Below are positions 47,601-49,525 of a stretch of 49,525 nucleotides of DNA, in pieces. The notes beneath the pieces are model-generated. The model was not told where the DNA came from and ran no database searches. It worked only from the letters and a program-made list of their open reading frames with translations. This DNA is from Raineyella sp044508675 (lineage in GTDB: Bacteria > Actinomycetota > Actinomycetes > Propionibacteriales > Propionibacteriaceae): contig JBIQHF010000022.1 in the NCBI GenBank assembly GCA_044508675.1, positions 1 to 49,525 on the forward strand. The letters are read 5' to 3'. The position numbers and the translations under genes were made by a program. The first letter of the stretch is position 1; each line of letters begins with the position of its first letter.

Positions 47601-49496
47601 TTACGGGATCCGATCGAGGTGAATGCGCTCCTGCGCGAGGCTTGCGATCCTGCGCACCTCCGGGAGTACGTCCTCATCGAGGGGGATCGTCGTCCGCTCC
47701 GCGGTGAAGGACAGGATGCCCGCCGGGTCGTCGTCGGGACGGTTGCCGCTGATGATCTGCGACAGCCCCTTGGCCGCATCCCGCAGGCGGCCCGCCGTGA
47801 CCGGTACCGCGTGGCGGGTGCGGATGCGGTCGGCGACACCCTGGTACAGGTCCTGGATGGCGTGATGGCGGTTGCTCGCCACCGGGAGGCGGACGACCTG
47901 GCTGATCGCATCCTGTCCGCCCAGATCTGGGGCACTCGACGGGGACCGGCCGGCAAGAGCCAGGTCGAGGATGCTCAGGCCTGCCCACAGTTCCGTGGCT
48001 TCCCGCCACTGCCGGGCCGCATCGGCCCGGGCGACCGCCTCGGCGAGGGGTAGGACGGGCGGGGCGGTGTACGCTGCCGGCGCGCCGGCCGCAAGGACCG
48101 CGTCGCCGCGCGCGAAGACGTCGATGGCCCGCCGGATCTGGTCCGCCTCCCGCCGGCTTCCGGGCAGGCGCGAGGGCCGTGGCAGCGGCAACTCCTGGGC
48201 GGTGCGCAGGGCGGCGAAACTGACATGGGTCAGGGCATTCGAGTGCCCGAGCCGTTGGCGCCACAGCCCATCGATGGTCCAGGCGAGGGCCGTGGACTCC
48301 CGGTTGGTGGCCGCTTCGATCGGCCCACGGGGCAGCCAGTCGGGCGGCTGGGGCTCCCGGTGCCCGTCCACCTGGAAGAAGCGCACGTGGTCGGCACGGT
48401 AACGAGGGGGATGGCTGGGATCGAACCCGGCGATCACCAGACGTTCCGGGTCGAGACCGGCCAGCAGCACCCACCCCTGCTCGGGCACCCGAACCATCAG
48501 GCCCGCCGGCGTGAGAGTGGCCGTACGACTCTCGCGCGGTATCCGAGCGGCGGCCTCGACGGCGGCGAGCTCTCCGATCCGGCGAACGAGCGCGAGGTTC
48601 TCGGCGACGCGCCGGGCCGTTTCGTGGACGATGGGGGCAAGCTCGACGGGACCCTCGCCCGGGGCGAGTGGCAACGGGGCACCGACCAACCGGTGCAGCT
48701 CCGTCAGTCTGGCGTACGCCTGCCGGATCCGGCCCTCGTCGGGCTCGCGCGTGCTGATGCGGCCGACCAGCGCGCGGAGATGCGCGCCGAACCGGGCCGG
48801 TTCCGACGCGATCTCGGCGGTCAGCACAGCGTTCCAGCACACCTGCGCGAGGCCGGTCGCGTTCTCGTCCTCGGCGATCAGTTCGGGATCGGCGGCACTG
48901 CGGATCTCTTCGGCGAGCAGGCCTCGACTGGTGTCGTCATCCAGGAACGGCTTGAAGGCCCAGCTGAGGTACGAGTCGGACCAGGGATGATCCGGGTCGA
49001 GCGGCTCGAAGTGGCCGGTGCCATCGCCCGGGTTGTTCGACTGTTCATCCAGCCTCGCGCCGGACACGTGCCAGCGACCGTCCTCGAACCACGTCAGGGT
49101 GCCGGGGCAGTCCCCCGGGTAGAGCCGGGCGAGATCCTTACCGGAACGCAGCCCCAACCACTCGGGCGCGGCCGGCCCCGCTTGTCCTGCGGCGAGGTGA
49201 GCCTCCGGCGTCTCGGCCTGTTGGAAAGGCGACCAATCATCCCAGTCCGATCCGATGACGAGCCACCGTTCCCCGGCCGGACCATCCGCGAACCGCTGCA
49301 CCCAAAGGTCTGCGTACGCCCCGTCATCGGCCTGGTAGCCGCCCGGGACCGGGGTCGGTCCCGACGGAACGTCCCCGGACCGGGTCAGCGCCTCGGTGTA
49401 GATCGCGAGCAGACCGATCCGCGTGACGACCTGGTGGAGGTCGGTGAGGGGCGGCGCGGGCCGGTCGTTCATCGGAGGCCGATGGTCGCGGTTCAT
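47601..49496 (-). CDS. Hypothetical protein, 631 aa
   Basis: I do not recognise this protein. It is soluble-looking, without signal peptide. The N-terminal third (about 30-220) has a beta-rich, Trp-rich look (YADLWVQRFADGPAGERWLV, IGSDWDDWSPFQQ, LTWFEDGRWHVSG). The middle and C-terminal parts are mainly helical with many Ala, Arg and Glu, including LAEAVARADAARQWREATEL and SFAALRTAQELPLP. Codon use matches its neighbours. The first ATG (49496) is used; a second in frame lies at 49472. There is a 120-nt gap to the glycosyltransferase gene downstream, so an operon is not certain. The gene is complete in the window. Confidence 0.6.
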   Translation of the reverse strand: MNRDHRPPMNDRPAPPLTDLHQVVTRIGLLAIYTEALTRSGDVPSGPTPVPGGYQADDGAYADLWVQRFADGPAGERWLVIGSDWDDWSPFQQAETPEAHLAAGQAGPAAPEWLGLRSGKDLARLYPGDCPGTLTWFEDGRWHVSGARLDEQSNNPGDGTGHFEPLDPDHPWSDSYLSWAFKPFLDDDTSRGLLAEEIRSAADPELIAEDENATGLAQVCWNAVLTAEIASEPARFGAHLRALVGRISTREPDEGRIRQAYARLTELHRLVGAPLPLAPGEGPVELAPIVHETARRVAENLALVRRIGELAAVEAAARIPRESRTATLTPAGLMVRVPEQGWVLLAGLDPERLVIAGFDPSHPPRYRADHVRFFQVDGHREPQPPDWLPRGPIEAATNRESTALAWTIDGLWRQRLGHSNALTHVSFAALRTAQELPLPRPSRLPGSRREADQIRRAIDVFARGDAVLAAGAPAAYTAPPVLPLAEAVARADAARQWREATELWAGLSILDLALAGRSPSSAPDLGGQDAISQVVRLPVASNRHHAIQDLYQGVADRIRTRHAVPVTAGRLRDAAKGLSQIISGNRPDDDPAGILSFTAERTTIPLDEDVLPEVRRIASLAQERIHLDRIP

Positions 49497-49525
49497 GCCT
49501 GCATCACATCCGCCGGAGGTTACGA

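Overview
The window is chromosomal DNA from a very high-GC actinobacterium. Codons end almost always in G or C, GTG starts are common, coupled genes share ATGA or GTGA overlaps, promoter-like boxes are TTGAAA / TATACA-like, and a galactofuranose-forming mutase (glf) is present. A strong excess of the hexamer CGTACG and the gene set fit the Propionibacteriales, but this placement is inference and no rRNA or other phylogenetic marker lies in the window. I saw no tRNA, rRNA, CRISPR array, transposase or prophage. No gene-free gap is longer than about 260 bases.

Layout. 1-2.5 kb is a worn edge: the 3' remnant of an AlbA/Schlafen-type ATPase protein, a long AT-rich inverted repeat, a CPBP membrane protein with altered catalytic residues, an esterase gene that looks broken at its 5' end, and a remnant of a small gene. 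2.5-8.1 kb holds a GNAT acetyltransferase, an S33-type alpha/beta hydrolase, a SnoaL-like protein, a queuosine-precursor transporter, and a coupled glf-glycosyltransferase pair. 8.1-17.4 kb holds a DMT transporter, an ABC-F protein, an unknown protein, an MFS transporter, a DinB protein, DUF1345 and DUF808 membrane proteins and an M3 oligopeptidase. 17.5-22.6 kb holds a Na+/H+ antiporter carrying a UBP-type zinc finger, a DUF302 protein, and a copper-efflux operon (copZ, a 45-aa membrane protein, copA) behind a promoter that overlaps CsoR-type palindromes. 22.7-26.2 kb holds a 914-aa rifampin-phosphotransferase-like dikinase and two DUF202 membrane proteins.

26.4-37.1 kb is a complete phosphonate uptake and C-P lyase locus: phnD, phnC, a double-length phnE, phnF, phnG, phnH, phnI, a single reading frame joining phnJ to phnK, phnL and phnM. 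PhnDCE import phosphonates. PhnI/G/H/L put the phosphonate on the ribose of ATP, PhnM removes diphosphate, and PhnJ breaks the C-P bond by radical SAM chemistry. PhnN and PhnP are not in the window. The PhnJ-PhnK fusion covalently fixes an ATPase to the lyase core and is the most unusual gene seen.

37.1-49.5 kb holds an atypical pyruvate kinase. It is divergent from a 47-aa GPGG-motif membrane protein and a di-iron iron-sulfur-cluster repair protein (RIC/ScdA type). Two palindromes with the same 12-base core, typical of CRP/FNR-family regulators, lie in this stretch. Next come a secreted bactofilin-like protein, a RecQ-like helicase with a C-terminal phosphoribosyltransferase fold, a divergent copper pair (copC-copD fusion and ycnI) separated by an AT-rich array of four TTGAC units with a 9-bp period, a 39-aa peptide, a family-2 glycosyltransferase, and a 631-aa protein of unknown function.
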